A DNA stretch of 64,000 bases from Aquabacterium sp. OR-4. Its GTDB lineage: Bacteria; Pseudomonadota; Gammaproteobacteria; Burkholderiales; Burkholderiaceae_C. Numbering within the stretch: position 1 is the stretch's first letter; the number at the start of each line of letters is the position of its first letter. The notes beneath the pieces were generated by a model. The model was not told the DNA's origin, did not search any database, and saw only the letters and a list, made by a program, of their open reading frames with translations. Shown here one piece after another: positions 1 to 9,848 of the stretch. A program made the position numbers and the translations under genes. Location: NCBI RefSeq assembly GCF_025290835.2, contig NZ_JAOCQD020000001.1:1860001-1924000 (forward strand). Direction: 5' to 3'.

Positions 1-113
1 GTGACGAGGCTTTGCTCGGCGCGCACGGTGTCGCCCGGCTTGACCAGGATCTCGATCACCGCCACGTCCTTGAAGTCGCCGATGTCCGGCACGGTCACGT
101 CAATGAGGGCCAT
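1..113 (-). CDS. lpdA: Dihydrolipoyl dehydrogenase (E3), N-terminal lipoyl domain only, cut by window edge
   Basis: Only the first 37 codons are in the window. They read as the start of a lipoyl (biotinyl-like) domain, with the motif [14 protein letters not shown], which is nearly the same as the first lipoyl domain of the neighbouring AceF. E3 reoxidises dihydrolipoamide in the pyruvate dehydrogenase complex; in many betaproteobacteria E3 itself carries such an N-terminal lipoyl domain. The ATG lies 7 bases after the stop of the BPH gene, with GAAAGG in the last BPH codons as a likely ribosome binding site. The FAD/NAD part is outside the window, so the identification rests on the domain plus gene order. 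Confidence 0.8.
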   Translation of the reverse strand, partial: MALIDVTVPDIGDFKDVAVIEILVKPGDTVRAEQSLV

Positions 114-120
114 GGTGTTG

Positions 121-693
121 TCAGCCTTTCAGTTTCAGCGTGTGGGTCCGCACCGGACCCGCCGAGTTCTTGTCGAATTCACAGCCGGCGCGCACGCCGG
201 TCTCCACCAGTTCACGCGCCGAGCGCACCCGTTCGAAGCTGGCCTGCATGGCCCCCAGCGCAAACGCCCGGCCCGAGCCGATGGCCCAGAAGCGGTCGAA
301 CTCGAACACCTCGCGGTACGAGTAGACGCCGAAGATGCCGCGCGCATTGGCGATCAGGATCGTGAACTGGCTGCTCTCGTAGGGGTCGGCATCGTCTTCC
401 TTGGTGTTCAGGAAGAAGTGCTCCTTCAGCTTGGGGTGCAGCTTCAGGAAGGTGTCGAACACCTCGTCGCGCGAGTGCAGCTTGAGCTCGTCGGCCGGCA
501 GCGTGCCCAGCGCCCGCCGCAGCACGGGAAAGTGCGCGGTGGTGCCGGCCATGCCGATCCACGAGTCGCCGATGCGAAACAGCTTGTCGTTGGCCTCGTA
601 GCCATGGGCCAGGCGCGTGTCGCCAAAGGTGACCAGCGCGTCGGCCGCGATGGCCACCTGGCCGCCCTTGCGGGCCACACAGATGGTGGTCAT
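121..693 (-). CDS. BPH: betaproteobacterial proteasome homologue (HslV-like Ntn hydrolase)
   Basis: This 190-residue protein has the T1-peptidase fold signature. It starts Met-Thr-Thr-Ile like HslV, so Thr2 would become the N-terminal nucleophile after Met removal. Counting that Thr as 1, Asp17 falls in IAADALVTFGD and a Lys lies at 36, close to the catalytic Lys33 of the family. AIGSGRAFALGAM near residue 140 matches the HslV AIGSG segment holding the active-site Ser. This fits BPH, a bacterial proteasome relative described in betaproteobacteria as a double-ring peptidase of unknown physiological role. No HslU-type ATPase is nearby. It lies between aceF (12 bases upstream) and lpdA (7 bases downstream), so it is almost certainly co-transcribed with the pyruvate dehydrogenase genes. 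Confidence 0.82.
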   Translation of the reverse strand: MTTICVARKGGQVAIAADALVTFGDTRLAHGYEANDKLFRIGDSWIGMAGTTAHFPVLRRALGTLPADELKLHSRDEVFDTFLKLHPKLKEHFFLNTKEDDADPYESSQFTILIANARGIFGVYSYREVFEFDRFWAIGSGRAFALGAMQASFERVRSARELVETGVRAGCEFDKNSAGPVRTHTLKLKG

Positions 694-705
694 CTCGCGC
701 CGGCC

Positions 706-2421
706 TTACAGCGCGATGCGGCGGAAGTCGGCCAGCAGCGAGGCGAAGTAGACGTTGAAGCGCGCTGCCGCGGCACCGTCGATCACGCGGTGGTCCCAGC
801 TCAGGCTCAGCGGCAGCATCAGGCGCGGCGCGAACTGCTTGCCGTCCCACTTGGGCTCGATGGCGCTCTTGCACACGCCCATGATGGCCACCTCGGGCGC
901 ATTGATGATGGGCGTGAAGTAGCGCCCGCCAATGCCGCCCAGGCTGCTGATGCTGAAGCAGCCGCCGCTCATGTCGGCCGGGCCCAGCTTGCCGTCGCGC
1001 GCCTTCTTGGCCAGCTCGCCCATCTCGGTGCTGATCTGGAAGATGCCCTTCTTGTCGGCATCCTTGATCACCGGCACCACCAGGCCGTTGGGTGTGTCGG
1101 CGGCAAAGCCGATGTGGAAGTAGTTCTTCAGCACCAGGCTGCCGTCGCCGTCCAGGCTGGCATTGAACTCGGGGAACTTCTTCAGCGCGGCCACGGCGGC
1201 CTTGATCATGAAGGCCAGCATCGTGACCTTGACGCCGCTCTTCTCGTTCTCCTTGTTCAATTGAACGCGGAAGGCTTCGAGATCGGTGATGTCGGCATCG
1301 TCGTGGTTGGTGACATGCGGAATCACCACCCAGTTGCGGTGCAGGTTGGCGCCGCTGATCTTCTTGATGCGCGACAGGTCCTTGCGCTCGACCGGGCCGA
1401 ACTTGGCAAAGTCGACCTTGGGCCAGGGCAGCAGGCCCGGGAACGCGCCCTCGCCGCCGGCCGCAGCGGCGGGCGCCGGGGCCTTGGCCTTTTGCGCCGC
1501 GGTCATCACCGCGCCGGCCATCACGTTCTTGACGAAGCCCTGCACGTCGCCCTGCGTGATGCGGCCCTTGGGTCCGCTGCCGGCCACCTCGGCCAGCGGC
1601 ACACCCAGCTCACGTGCCAGCCGGCGGATCGTCGGCGAGGCATGCGGCAGCTGGCCGGTGGGGGCGCCGCCAGGCTGGTGCGCCGGCACAGCCGCCACCG
1701 CCGCAGCCGGGGCTGCCACGCTGGCCGGGGGTGCGGCGGCCGGGCTGGCCGCCGGAGCGGCCGCGGCCGCAGCCACCGGCGCCGCCGCGGCGGGGGTGGC
1801 GGGGGCGGCGGGGGCGGCGGCAACGCCGGCCACTTCCACCAGGGCCACCAGCGAGCCCTTGCGAACCTTGTCGCCCAGCGTCACGCGCAGCGCCTTCAGC
1901 ACGCCGGCGTGGCTGCTGGGGATCTCCATCGAGGCCTTGTCGGACTCGACCGTGATCAGGCTCTGCTCGAGCTTGATGGTGTCGCCCGGCTTGACCATCA
2001 CCTCGATCACCGCCACTTCGTCGAAGTCGCCGATGTCGGGCACCAGCACCTCGACCACGCCGCCCGATGCGGCGGGGGCGGCCGCGGCCGGCGCCGGCGC
2101 CGCAGCGGCGGCCACCGCCGCCACCGGGGCTGCCACGGCCGGGGCCGGGGCCGGTGCGGGTGCGGGCGCCGCAGCGGCGCCGCCGGCCGCCTCCAGCATC
2201 AGCAGCAACGTGCCCTGGTTCACGGTGTCGCCGATGGCCACCCTGAGCTCCTTCACCACGCCGGCATGGCTGGACGGAATCTCCATCGAGGCCTTGTCGC
2301 TCTCCACGGTGATCAGGCTCTGGTCCACCGCCACGGTGTCACCGGGCTTGACCAGCAGTTCGATCACCGCCACGTCCTTGAAGTCGCCGATGTCCGGGAC
2401 CTTGACTTCCACGATTGCCAT
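706..2421 (-). CDS. aceF: Pyruvate dehydrogenase E2, dihydrolipoyllysine acetyltransferase
   Basis: 571 residues. It transfers acetyl groups from E1-bound hydroxyethyl-TPP through lipoate to CoA. Two N-terminal lipoyl domains each contain [13 protein letters not shown], with the lipoylated lysines at about K43 and K162. They are joined by long Ala/Pro linkers. A peripheral-subunit-binding domain follows ([15 protein letters not shown], near residue 265), then a C-terminal catalytic domain ending with the active-site motif [16 protein letters not shown]. coli E2 has three lipoyl domains; two here plus one on LpdA is a common betaproteobacterial arrangement. The ATG at 2421 has GGAG upstream and lies 31 bases after aceE. 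Confidence 0.97.
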   Translation of the reverse strand: MAIVEVKVPDIGDFKDVAVIELLVKPGDTVAVDQSLITVESDKASMEIPSSHAGVVKELRVAIGDTVNQGTLLLMLEAAGGAAAAPAPAPAPAPAVAAPVAAVAAAAAPAPAAAAPAASGGVVEVLVPDIGDFDEVAVIEVMVKPGDTIKLEQSLITVESDKASMEIPSSHAGVLKALRVTLGDKVRKGSLVALVEVAGVAAAPAAPATPAAAAPVAAAAAAPAASPAAAPPASVAAPAAAVAAVPAHQPGGAPTGQLPHASPTIRRLARELGVPLAEVAGSGPKGRITQGDVQGFVKNVMAGAVMTAAQKAKAPAPAAAAGGEGAFPGLLPWPKVDFAKFGPVERKDLSRIKKISGANLHRNWVVIPHVTNHDDADITDLEAFRVQLNKENEKSGVKVTMLAFMIKAAVAALKKFPEFNASLDGDGSLVLKNYFHIGFAADTPNGLVVPVIKDADKKGIFQISTEMGELAKKARDGKLGPADMSGGCFSISSLGGIGGRYFTPIINAPEVAIMGVCKSAIEPKWDGKQFAPRLMLPLSLSWDHRVIDGAAAARFNVYFASLLADFRRIAL

Positions 2422-2452
2422 AGTGCTTGTCTCCGAGGTCTGGTGGCTGTGA

Positions 2453-5161
2453 TCAGGCGTACAGCGGGTTGATCTTGTCGGCCTTGATGCCGTACTTCTG
2501 GATCGCCTCGGCCACCTTGGCCAGCGGCAGCACGCCGTCGTCGGCCAGGGCCTTCAGCGCGGCCACCACGATGTAGTGGCGGTTGACCTCGAAGTGCTCG
2601 CGCAGCTTGCTGCGGAAGTCGCTGCGGCCGAAGCCGTCGGTGCCCAGCACCTTGAAGCCCGTGCCCTTGGGCAGGTAGGCGCGCACCTGCTCGGCATAGC
2701 TGCGCATGTAGTCGGTGCTGGCCACCACCGGGCCGGCGTGGCCGGCCAGTTGGCGGGCGATGAAGGGCAGGCGCGGCGCGTCGGTGGGGTGCAGCAGGTT
2801 GTGGCGCTCGGCATCGGCACCGTCGCGGGCCAGCTCGTTGAAGCTGGGGCAGCTCCACACCTTGGCGGCCACGCCCCAGTCGGTGGCCAGCAGCTGCTTG
2901 GCGGCCATGCTCTCGCGCAGGATGGTGCCCGAGCCCAGCAGGTTCACCGCCGGCTGGCCGGCCACGGTGGGCGCGTCCTGCAGCAGGTACATGCCCTTGA
3001 TGATCTGCTCCTCGGTGCCGGCCACCAGGCCGGGCATCGGGTAGTTCTCGTTGAGCAGCGTGAGGTAGTAGAAGACGTTCTCCTGCTTCTCCACCATGCG
3101 CTTGAGGCCGTGCTGCATGATCACCGCCACCTCGTGCGCGAAGGTCGGGTCGTAGCTCACGCAGTTGGGAATGGTGCCGGCCAGGATGTGGCTGTGGCCA
3201 TCTTCATGCTGCAGGCCTTCGCCGTTGAGCGTGGTGCGGCCGCTGGTGCCGCCCAGCAGGAAGCCGCGCGCCTGCATGTCGCCCGCCGCCCAGGCCAGGT
3301 CGCCGATGCGCTGGAAGCCGAACATCGAGTAGTACACGTAGAACGGCACCATGATGCGGTTGCTGGTGCTGTAGCTGGTGGCTGCGGCAATCCAGCTGGC
3401 CATGCCGCCGGCTTCGTTGATGCCTTCCTGCAGGATCTGGCCGGCCTTGTCCTCGCGGTAGTACATCACCTGGTCCTTGTCGACCGGGGTGTACTGCTGA
3501 CCTGCGGGGTTGTAGATGCCGACCTGGCGGAACAGGCCTTCCATGCCGAAGGTGCGCGCCTCGTCCACCAGGATGGGCACCACGCGCGGGCCCAGCGCCT
3601 GGTCACGCAGCAGCTGGGTGAGAAAGCGCACGTAGGCCTGGGTGGTGCTGATCTCGCGGCCTTCGGCGGTGGGCTCGAGCACGGCCTTGAAGGTTTCGAG
3701 CGAGGGCACGGTGAAGTGCTCTTCGGCCTTGGTGCGGCGGTGCGGCAGGTAACCGCCGAGCGCCTGGCGGCGCTCGTGCAGGTAGCGCATCTCGGGCGTG
3801 TCGTCGGCCGGCTTGTAGAACGGCAGCTTGGGCAGCTCGCTGTCGGGAATGGGGATGTTGAAGCGGTCGCGGAAGGCGCGGATGTCGTCGTCGGTGAGCT
3901 TCTTGGTCTGGTGCACGGTGTTCTTGCCCTCGCCCACCTTGCCCATGCCGAAGCCCTTGACGGTCTTGATCAGCAGCACCGTGGGCTGGCCCTGGTGCTT
4001 GACCGCGGCCGCATAGGCGGCGTACACCTTCTGCGGATCATGGCCGCCGCGGCGCAGCGCCCAGATGTCGGCGTCGCTCATCTTGGCCACCATCTCCAGC
4101 GTCTTGGGGTCGCGGCCGAAGAAGTGCTTGCGCACGAAGGCGCCATCATTGGCCTTGAAGGCCTGGTAGTCGCCGTCCAGCGTCTCCATCATCACCTTGC
4201 GCAGCGCACCGTCCTTGTCGCGCGCCAGCAGCGGGTCCCAGTCGCTGCCCCAGATCAGCTTCAGCACGTTCCAGCCCGCGCCGCGGAACTCGCTCTCCAG
4301 CTCCTGGATGATCTTGCCGTTGCCGCGCACCGGGCCGTCCAGGCGCTGCAGGTTGCAGTTGATGACGAACACCAGGTTGTCGAGCTTCTCGCGCGCCGCC
4401 AGGCCGATGGCACCCAGGCTCTCCACCTCGTCCATCTCGCCGTCGCCGCAGAACACCCAGACCTTGCGGTTGGCGGTGTCGGCAATGCCGCGCGCATGCA
4501 GGTACTTGAGAAAGCGCGCCTGGTAGATGGCCATCAGCGGGCCCAGGCCCATGCTCACCGTGGGGAACTGCCAGAACTCGGGCATCAGCTTGGGATGCGG
4601 GTAGCTCGACAGGCCCTTGCCGTCCACCTCTTGCCGGAAGTGCAGCAGCTGCTCCTCGGTCAGCCGGCCTTCCAGGTAGGCGCGGGCATACACGCCGGGC
4701 GCCACATGGCCCTGGATGTAGATGCAGTCGCCGCCGTGGTCCTTGCTCTCGGCATGCCAGAAGTGGTTGAAGCCGGCACCGAACATGTGCGCCAGCGACG
4801 CAAACGAGCCGATGTGGCCGCCCAGGTCGCCGCCATCGGGCGGGTTGTGGCGATTGGCCTTGACCACCATGGCCATGGCGTTCCAGCGCATGTAGGCGCG
4901 CAGGCGCTCCTCGATTTCGATGTTGCCGGGGCAACGCTCTTCCTGATCGGGCTCGATGGTGTTGACGTAGCCGGTGTTGGCCGAGAACGGCATGTCGGCG
5001 CCGTGCTGGCGCGCTTCTTCAAGCAGCTGCTCCAGCAGGTAGTGGGCGCGGTCAGGGCCTTCGGCATTGATCACCGCGGTCAGCGCGTCCAGCCACTCGC
5101 GGGTTTCCTGAGCGTCGGTGTCGAGGGCGGCGGCAGAGTTCTTGTCGGGCTGGGCGGACAT
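2453..5161 (-). CDS. aceE: Pyruvate dehydrogenase E1 component (homodimeric type)
   Basis: 902 residues from the chosen ATG (E. coli AceE is 887). It catalyses TPP-dependent decarboxylation of pyruvate and acetylation of E2 lipoate. The TPP/Mg motif runs from CGDGEMDE to NCNLQRLDG (about residues 235-265), and typical E1 segments such as [18 protein letters not shown] are present. The frame stays open upstream of 5161, but the ATG giving MSAQPDKNS has AGGAG eight bases before it, so the 24-residue extension was rejected. It is the first gene of the aceE-aceF-BPH-lpdA operon and is transcribed away from the two-component pair, with about 200 bases between them. Confidence 0.97.
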   Translation of the reverse strand: MSAQPDKNSAAALDTDAQETREWLDALTAVINAEGPDRAHYLLEQLLEEARQHGADMPFSANTGYVNTIEPDQEERCPGNIEIEERLRAYMRWNAMAMVVKANRHNPPDGGDLGGHIGSFASLAHMFGAGFNHFWHAESKDHGGDCIYIQGHVAPGVYARAYLEGRLTEEQLLHFRQEVDGKGLSSYPHPKLMPEFWQFPTVSMGLGPLMAIYQARFLKYLHARGIADTANRKVWVFCGDGEMDEVESLGAIGLAAREKLDNLVFVINCNLQRLDGPVRGNGKIIQELESEFRGAGWNVLKLIWGSDWDPLLARDKDGALRKVMMETLDGDYQAFKANDGAFVRKHFFGRDPKTLEMVAKMSDADIWALRRGGHDPQKVYAAYAAAVKHQGQPTVLLIKTVKGFGMGKVGEGKNTVHQTKKLTDDDIRAFRDRFNIPIPDSELPKLPFYKPADDTPEMRYLHERRQALGGYLPHRRTKAEEHFTVPSLETFKAVLEPTAEGREISTTQAYVRFLTQLLRDQALGPRVVPILVDEARTFGMEGLFRQVGIYNPAGQQYTPVDKDQVMYYREDKAGQILQEGINEAGGMASWIAAATSYSTSNRIMVPFYVYYSMFGFQRIGDLAWAAGDMQARGFLLGGTSGRTTLNGEGLQHEDGHSHILAGTIPNCVSYDPTFAHEVAVIMQHGLKRMVEKQENVFYYLTLLNENYPMPGLVAGTEEQIIKGMYLLQDAPTVAGQPAVNLLGSGTILRESMAAKQLLATDWGVAAKVWSCPSFNELARDGADAERHNLLHPTDAPRLPFIARQLAGHAGPVVASTDYMRSYAEQVRAYLPKGTGFKVLGTDGFGRSDFRSKLREHFEVNRHYIVVAALKALADDGVLPLAKVAEAIQKYGIKADKINPLYA

Positions 5162-5360
5162 CGCTTGTCTCCTATTTGCGTGTGGTTCGGCGCGAACGGC
5201 GCGCAGTGTGGCACAACTTCGGTTGATTTCCAAATGGCGTGAATGCGTTTCGTATTATGCAATTCACCTGGAGAGCGGCACGGCCTGCCAGGCCCGTGCG
5301 CCGGCGCTGGCGGCCCCGGCACGCCCGGTGCCGCGGGCGGGCGCCGGGATAATCACCGCC

Positions 5361-7949
5361 ATGTCCGCCCCTTCCCAAGACTCCGGCGCCCATGGTCTGG
5401 GCACCCTGGCCCGCCGCCCGCTGGGCCGCTGGTGGCGCCGCCAATCACCGGCCCGGCAGGACCGCCTGGCCACGCTGGCGCCGCTGGCCTCGGTGCTGCT
5501 GTTCCTGGCGGCCATCATTTCGGCCTTCTGGTACCTGCGCAACGAGGAAATCGAGCGCGAGACCGAAACCGTCAAGCGCGATGCCGAGATCGCCCAGCAG
5601 CAGATCCGCCTGCGCCTGATCGAAGACCAGGAGCAGCTGGTGCGGCTGGCGCGCGAGTTCGCCACGCGCGAGCTCGACCCGGCCGAGTTCAGCCAGCAGG
5701 CCGGCAGCCTGAGCAGCGACCGGCCCGAGATCACCCGCCTGTCCTGGCTGGGCGCCGACCAGCGCCCGCGCGCACGCTTCGAGAGCGCCGGCGAGCGCGA
5801 CGACGGCGCGCCCCGCGCCGGCGCCCGCCCGCCCGGCGCCGAGCTGCGCGAGGCACTGCGCAGCGAGAGCGACTGGGCCTTCATCGCCGCGCGCGACCTG
5901 CGCCAGCCGATGTACTCGCGCCCCTTCAAGGATCGCAACGGCACCCTGGTGTTCCAGGTGCATGTGCCGATGCTGGCGCGCGGCCACTTTGCCGGCGCGC
6001 TGGTGGCCGACTACTCCATCGACGTGCTGATGCGCCACTTCGTGCCCAGCGAGGTGACGCGCCGGCACGCGGTGGCGGTGATCGACGAGCACCACGCCGT
6101 GCTGGCCAGCACCGTGACACCGATGCCCGGCCGCGCGCAGCAGCGCGCGTCCATCGTGCACGAGGTGCCGCTGGCGCCGGCCGCCAACGGCCTGCTGCTG
6201 CGCGCCACTGGCTACCGCACCTCGGTGGGCCTGATCGGCAACGCGCTGTTCTGGCTGGTGGTGGCGCTGTCCATCCTGACCGTGTGGATGCTGCTGGGCA
6301 CCTGGCGCCACATGCGCCGCCGCGGCCAGATCCAGGACGCGCTGGTGCAGGAAACCAACTTCCGCCGGGCGATGGAGAACTCCATGCTCACCGGCATGCG
6401 CGCCATCGACCGCGAAGGCCGCGTCACCTACGTCAACCCCGCCTTCTGCGCGATGACCGGCTTCACCGAGGCCGAGCTGATCGGCCGCCTGCCGCCCTAC
6501 CCCTACTGGCCGCACGACCGCGTGGACGAGAACCACCGCCTGCTGCAGCAGCAATTGCAGGGCCGCAGCCCGGCCGGCGGCATCGAGGTCAAGGTGGCGC
6601 GCAAGAACGGCTCGCTGTTCGACGCGCGCATGTACGTCTCGCCGCTGGTGGATGCCCGTGGCCACCAGACCGGCTGGATGACCAGCATGACCAACATCAC
6701 CGAAGCCAAGCGCATCCGCGACCAGCTCTCGGCCAGCCACGAACGCTTCACCACGGTGCTCGAAGGCCTGGAGGCGGCGGTGTCGGTGCTCAGCGTGCAG
6801 CAGGGCGAACTGCTGTTTGCCAACCGCAGCTACCGGCTGTGGTTTGGCGCCGATGCGCGTGGCCACGGCCTGCTGGCCAGCGGCTCGGCCAACCAGCCGC
6901 CGCAGGCCGAGCTGGAGGACGTGGACGGCTACAGCGGCCTGCCCGCGCAAGAGCTGGCCGGCCTGGGCACCGACCCGCGCGAGATCTACGCCCCGGCGCT
7001 GGACAAGTGGTTCGATGTGCGCAGCCGTTACCTGCAATGGACCGACGGCCGCCTGGCGCAGATGCTGATCGCCACCGACGTCACCGCGCGCCGCCGCGCC
7101 GAGGAGCTGGCCGCCCAGCAAGCCGAGAAGGCCCAGGTGTCGAGCCGCCTGATCACCATGGGCGAGATGGCCAGCAGCGTGGCCCACGAGCTGAACCAGC
7201 CGCTCACCGCGATCAACAACTACTGCAACGGCATGGTCTCGCGCGTGAAGTCCAGCTCGATCGACAACGAAGGCCTGATCGCCGCGCTGCAAAAGACCGC
7301 GCGCCAGGCCGAGCGCGCCGGCCAGATCATCCACCGCATCCGCGCCTTCGTGAAAAAGAGCGAGCCGCAGCGCGTGCCCGCCCATGCCAAGGACATCGTC
7401 GAGGACGCGGTCGAGCTGGCCTCGATCGAGATGCGCCGGCGCAACGTGCAGATCCACCACTACGTGGCGCAGCGCCTGCCGGTGCTCAAGTGCGACCCGA
7501 TCCTGATCGAGCAGGTGCTGCTGAACTTGCTGAAAAACGCCGCCGAGGCCATCGACAGCGCCAGCCTGCCTGCCGCGCGCCGCCACATCGAGCTGCGCGT
7601 GGTGCCGCGCCATACGCCCGACGAGGGCGGCGTGATCGAGTTTGCCGTCACCGACATGGGCCCCGGCCTGCCCGAGGAAGTGATCGCCCGGCTGTACGAG
7701 GCCTTCTTCTCGACCAAGGCCGAAGGCATGGGCATCGGCCTGAGCCTGTGCCGCTCGATCATCGAGTCGCACCGCGGCCGGATCAAGGCACAGAACCTCT
7801 ACAATGGGCCGAACGTCTCGGGGTGCCGGTTCGCCTTCACCCTGCCCGTCGAAACCACCGCGCGGATCGAGGAGACACCGCTGGCGCCATCCTCCGATGG
7901 CACGGCGCCCGACGCCGGTTCGAGCACTGCTGCCAAGACATCCTCATGA
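5361..7949 (+). CDS. Membrane-bound PAS sensor histidine kinase (FixL-like)
   Basis: 862 residues. Transmembrane helix at about 37-58, a periplasmic sensor region of roughly 230 residues, a second helix at about 290-312, then two PAS domains (about 330-450 and 460-585). The dimerisation/phosphoacceptor domain contains SSVAHELNQPLTAI with the phospho-His near residue 608, followed by a HATPase domain (about 710-830). The H-box is the FixL/DctB type. The stop overlaps the start of the response regulator (ATGA at 7946-7949), so the two are translationally coupled. The signal is not evident. Two transmembrane segments with a large periplasmic loop suggest an extracytoplasmic ligand. ATG at 5361 was chosen because the frame upstream lacks protein-like composition. 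Confidence 0.9.
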   Translation: MSAPSQDSGAHGLGTLARRPLGRWWRRQSPARQDRLATLAPLASVLLFLAAIISAFWYLRNEEIERETETVKRDAEIAQQQIRLRLIEDQEQLVRLAREFATRELDPAEFSQQAGSLSSDRPEITRLSWLGADQRPRARFESAGERDDGAPRAGARPPGAELREALRSESDWAFIAARDLRQPMYSRPFKDRNGTLVFQVHVPMLARGHFAGALVADYSIDVLMRHFVPSEVTRRHAVAVIDEHHAVLASTVTPMPGRAQQRASIVHEVPLAPAANGLLLRATGYRTSVGLIGNALFWLVVALSILTVWMLLGTWRHMRRRGQIQDALVQETNFRRAMENSMLTGMRAIDREGRVTYVNPAFCAMTGFTEAELIGRLPPYPYWPHDRVDENHRLLQQQLQGRSPAGGIEVKVARKNGSLFDARMYVSPLVDARGHQTGWMTSMTNITEAKRIRDQLSASHERFTTVLEGLEAAVSVLSVQQGELLFANRSYRLWFGADARGHGLLASGSANQPPQAELEDVDGYSGLPAQELAGLGTDPREIYAPALDKWFDVRSRYLQWTDGRLAQMLIATDVTARRRAEELAAQQAEKAQVSSRLITMGEMASSVAHELNQPLTAINNYCNGMVSRVKSSSIDNEGLIAALQKTARQAERAGQIIHRIRAFVKKSEPQRVPAHAKDIVEDAVELASIEMRRRNVQIHHYVAQRLPVLKCDPILIEQVLLNLLKNAAEAIDSASLPAARRHIELRVVPRHTPDEGGVIEFAVTDMGPGLPEEVIARLYEAFFSTKAEGMGIGLSLCRSIIESHRGRIKAQNLYNGPNVSGCRFAFTLPVETTARIEETPLAPSSDGTAPDAGSSTAAKTSS

Positions 7950-8581
7950 GCCTGATTCCCAAGAAGGGCACCGTCTATGTCGTCGATGATGACGAGGCCG
8001 TGCGCGACTCGCTGCAATGGTTGCTCGAGGGCAAGGACTACCGCGTCAAGTGCTTCGATTCGGCGGAGAGCTTCCTCTCGCGCTTCGACCCGCGTGAAGT
8101 GGCCTGCCTGATCGCCGACATCCGCATGGACGGCATGAGCGGCCTCGAGCTGCAGGATCGACTGCTCGAGCGCAAGAGCCCGCTGCCGGTGGTGTTCATC
8201 ACCGGCCATGGCGACGTGCCGATGGCCGTCACCACCATGAAGAAGGGCGCGATGGACTTCATCGAAAAGCCCTTCAAGGAAGACGACCTGCTCGGCCTGG
8301 TGGAGCGCATGCTCGACCAGGCGCGCAGCGCCTTCACCCACCACCAAGAGCAGGCCAGCCGCGACGCCCTGCTCAGCCGCCTGACCACGCGCGAGGCCCA
8401 GGTGCTCGAGCGCATCGTGGCCGGCCGCCTGAACAAGCAGATCGCCGACGACCTGGGCATCAGCATCAAGACGGTGGAGGCGCACCGCGCCAACATCATG
8501 GAAAAGCTCAACGCCAACACCGTGGCCGATCTGCTGAAGATCGCGCTCGGCGCCAACTCGGCGGCCGCCGCCAAGGCCTGA
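7946..8581 (+). CDS. FixJ/NarL-type response regulator
   Basis: 211 residues. The N-terminal receiver domain has acidic residues in [13 protein letters not shown], the phospho-acceptor Asp58 in [12 protein letters not shown], and the conserved Lys in DFIEKPF. The C-terminal LuxR-type helix-turn-helix has [20 protein letters not shown] and [15 protein letters not shown]. The start ATG overlaps the kinase stop. It is expected to be phosphorylated by the upstream kinase and to bind DNA. Its target is unknown; the divergent aceE operon is one candidate by position only. A strong terminator follows. Confidence 0.93.
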   Translation: MSLIPKKGTVYVVDDDEAVRDSLQWLLEGKDYRVKCFDSAESFLSRFDPREVACLIADIRMDGMSGLELQDRLLERKSPLPVVFITGHGDVPMAVTTMKKGAMDFIEKPFKEDDLLGLVERMLDQARSAFTHHQEQASRDALLSRLTTREAQVLERIVAGRLNKQIADDLGISIKTVEAHRANIMEKLNANTVADLLKIALGANSAAAAKA

Positions 8582-8613
8582 GCCCGGCACGCCCGTTCTC
8601 ACCTTTTTTCGAC

Positions 8614-8647
8614 AAGGCCGCTGCTCCCAGCGGCCTTGGTGCTTTTT
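8614..8647 (+). terminator. Rho-independent terminator after the response regulator
   Basis: Perfect 10-bp stem AAGGCCGCTG / CAGCGGCCTT (8614-8623 and 8628-8637) with a CTCC loop, followed by GGTGCTTTTT. It closes the two-component operon. Confidence 0.9.
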
Positions 8648-8659
8648 GGAGACCTCGCG

Positions 8660-8821
8660 ATGAATCCACTGCACTTAGACGCGAGCGGGCCGAGCGCCGG
8701 GCCGCTCCCAGGCCGGCCCGCCATCCCCACGGGGGCTGCGCCGGGCGAAGGGCTGGGCCACGAGGCCCGGCGCGGCCTGCAGGGCTGGCCGACGTACTCG
8801 TCGGACGAGGGGCTGTCATGA
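8660..8821 (+). other. Possible leader ORF or degenerate GC-rich repeat before folD
   Basis: A 53-codon frame starting MNPLHLDAS has GGAG ten bases upstream of its ATG, and its TGA overlaps the folD ATG (ATGA, 8818-8821). The encoded peptide (Gly/Pro/Ala-rich, no recognisable domain) covers a stretch of GC-rich inverted segments around 8688-8745 that resembles dispersed intergenic repeats of related genomes. It may be a translated leader coupled to folD or a chance frame over a repeat; the sequence cannot decide. Confidence 0.3.
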
Positions 8822-9681
8822 CCACCGCCCAACTGATCAGCGGCACCGCGCTGTCGCAACAAATCCGCGCCGAAGTGGCCGCCCGCGCCACCGCCCTCAC
8901 TGCCCGTGGCGTGAAGCCCGGCCTGGCCGTGATCCTGGTGGGTGAAGACCCGGCCTCGGCCGTGTACGTGCGCAACAAGGTCAAGGCCTGCGCCGAGAGC
9001 GGCCTGCACTCGGTGCTCGAGAAGTACGACGCCAGCCTGCCCGAAGCCGAGCTGCTGGCGCGCATCGAGGCGCTGAACGCCGACCCCGCCATCCACGGCA
9101 TCCTGGTGCAGATGCCGCTGCCCCGGCACATCAACCCGCAGCGCGTGATCGAGACCATCGCCGACGAGAAGGATGTCGACGGCTTCTCGATCCACTCCGC
9201 CGGCAGCCTGGCCAGCGGCCTGCCGGGCTTTCGCGCCTGCACGCCCTACGGCTGCATGAAGCTGATCGAAAGCACCGGCGTCGATCTGCGCGGCAAGCAT
9301 GCGGTGGTCATCGGCCGCAGCAACACGGTGGGCAAGCCGATGGCCCTGCTGCTGCTGCAGGCCAACGCCACGGTGACCGTCTGCCACAGCGCCACGCCCG
9401 ACCTGGCCGTGCACACCCGCCAGGCCGATGTGGTGGTGGCCGCGGTGGGCCGGCGCAACACGCTCACCGCCGAGATGGTGAAGCCCGGCGCCATCGTCAT
9501 CGACGTGGGCATGAACCGCAACGACGAAGGCAAGCTCTGCGGCGATGTCGACTTTGCCGGCGTCAGCCCGGTGGCCGGCTGGATCACGCCGGTGCCCGGC
9601 GGCGTGGGCCCGATGACCATCACCATGCTGCTGGTCAACACGCTCGAATCGGCCGAGCGCGTGGCCGCGGCGCAGGCCTGA
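8818..9681 (+). CDS. folD: Bifunctional methylenetetrahydrofolate dehydrogenase / methenyl-THF cyclohydrolase
   Basis: 287 residues, the normal FolD length. It interconverts 5,10-methylene-, 5,10-methenyl- and 10-formyl-tetrahydrofolate with NADP. Family signatures visible are [14 protein letters not shown] with the catalytic Lys, [12 protein letters not shown], and the Rossmann segment [18 protein letters not shown], plus [15 protein letters not shown] near the end. The ATG has GAGGGG upstream. Preceded by a terminator, so it probably has its own promoter within 8648-8817. Confidence 0.97.
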   Translation: MTTAQLISGTALSQQIRAEVAARATALTARGVKPGLAVILVGEDPASAVYVRNKVKACAESGLHSVLEKYDASLPEAELLARIEALNADPAIHGILVQMPLPRHINPQRVIETIADEKDVDGFSIHSAGSLASGLPGFRACTPYGCMKLIESTGVDLRGKHAVVIGRSNTVGKPMALLLLQANATVTVCHSATPDLAVHTRQADVVVAAVGRRNTLTAEMVKPGAIVIDVGMNRNDEGKLCGDVDFAGVSPVAGWITPVPGGVGPMTITMLLVNTLESAERVAAAQA

Positions 9682-9848
9682 CACCGCCGCCAGCACCGGC
9701 TGCGCCCGGAACTTGCTGCACGGTGGGCCGATCCGCCCCATGATCGGCACGGGTTCAAGCCGCGTTTGGCACCTGTTTGGCGCCTGTTCGGCCCTTGACC
9801 CGCACGCCACCGGCCCCATCATCTTGCTGTTGCACTGAACCTGCTGCC

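Noticed and set aside
1..2472. Long plus-strand open frame opposite aceF
   Set aside because: It is the antisense shadow of aceF in GC-rich DNA; composition is His/Gly/Arg-rich with no domain.
2576..5242. 888-codon plus-strand frame opposite aceE
   Set aside because: Shadow frame created by codon bias in aceE; no start signal or family motif.
5223..5258. Promoter TTGATT / TATTAT for the sensor kinase
   Set aside because: Spacing of 24 bases is too long for sigma-70; only an AT-rich patch can be stated.
5243..8581. Apparent single frame joining kinase and response regulator
   Set aside because: It reads the kinase region out of frame. The kinase frame has all domains and an ATGA junction explains the change of frame, so no frameshift is needed.
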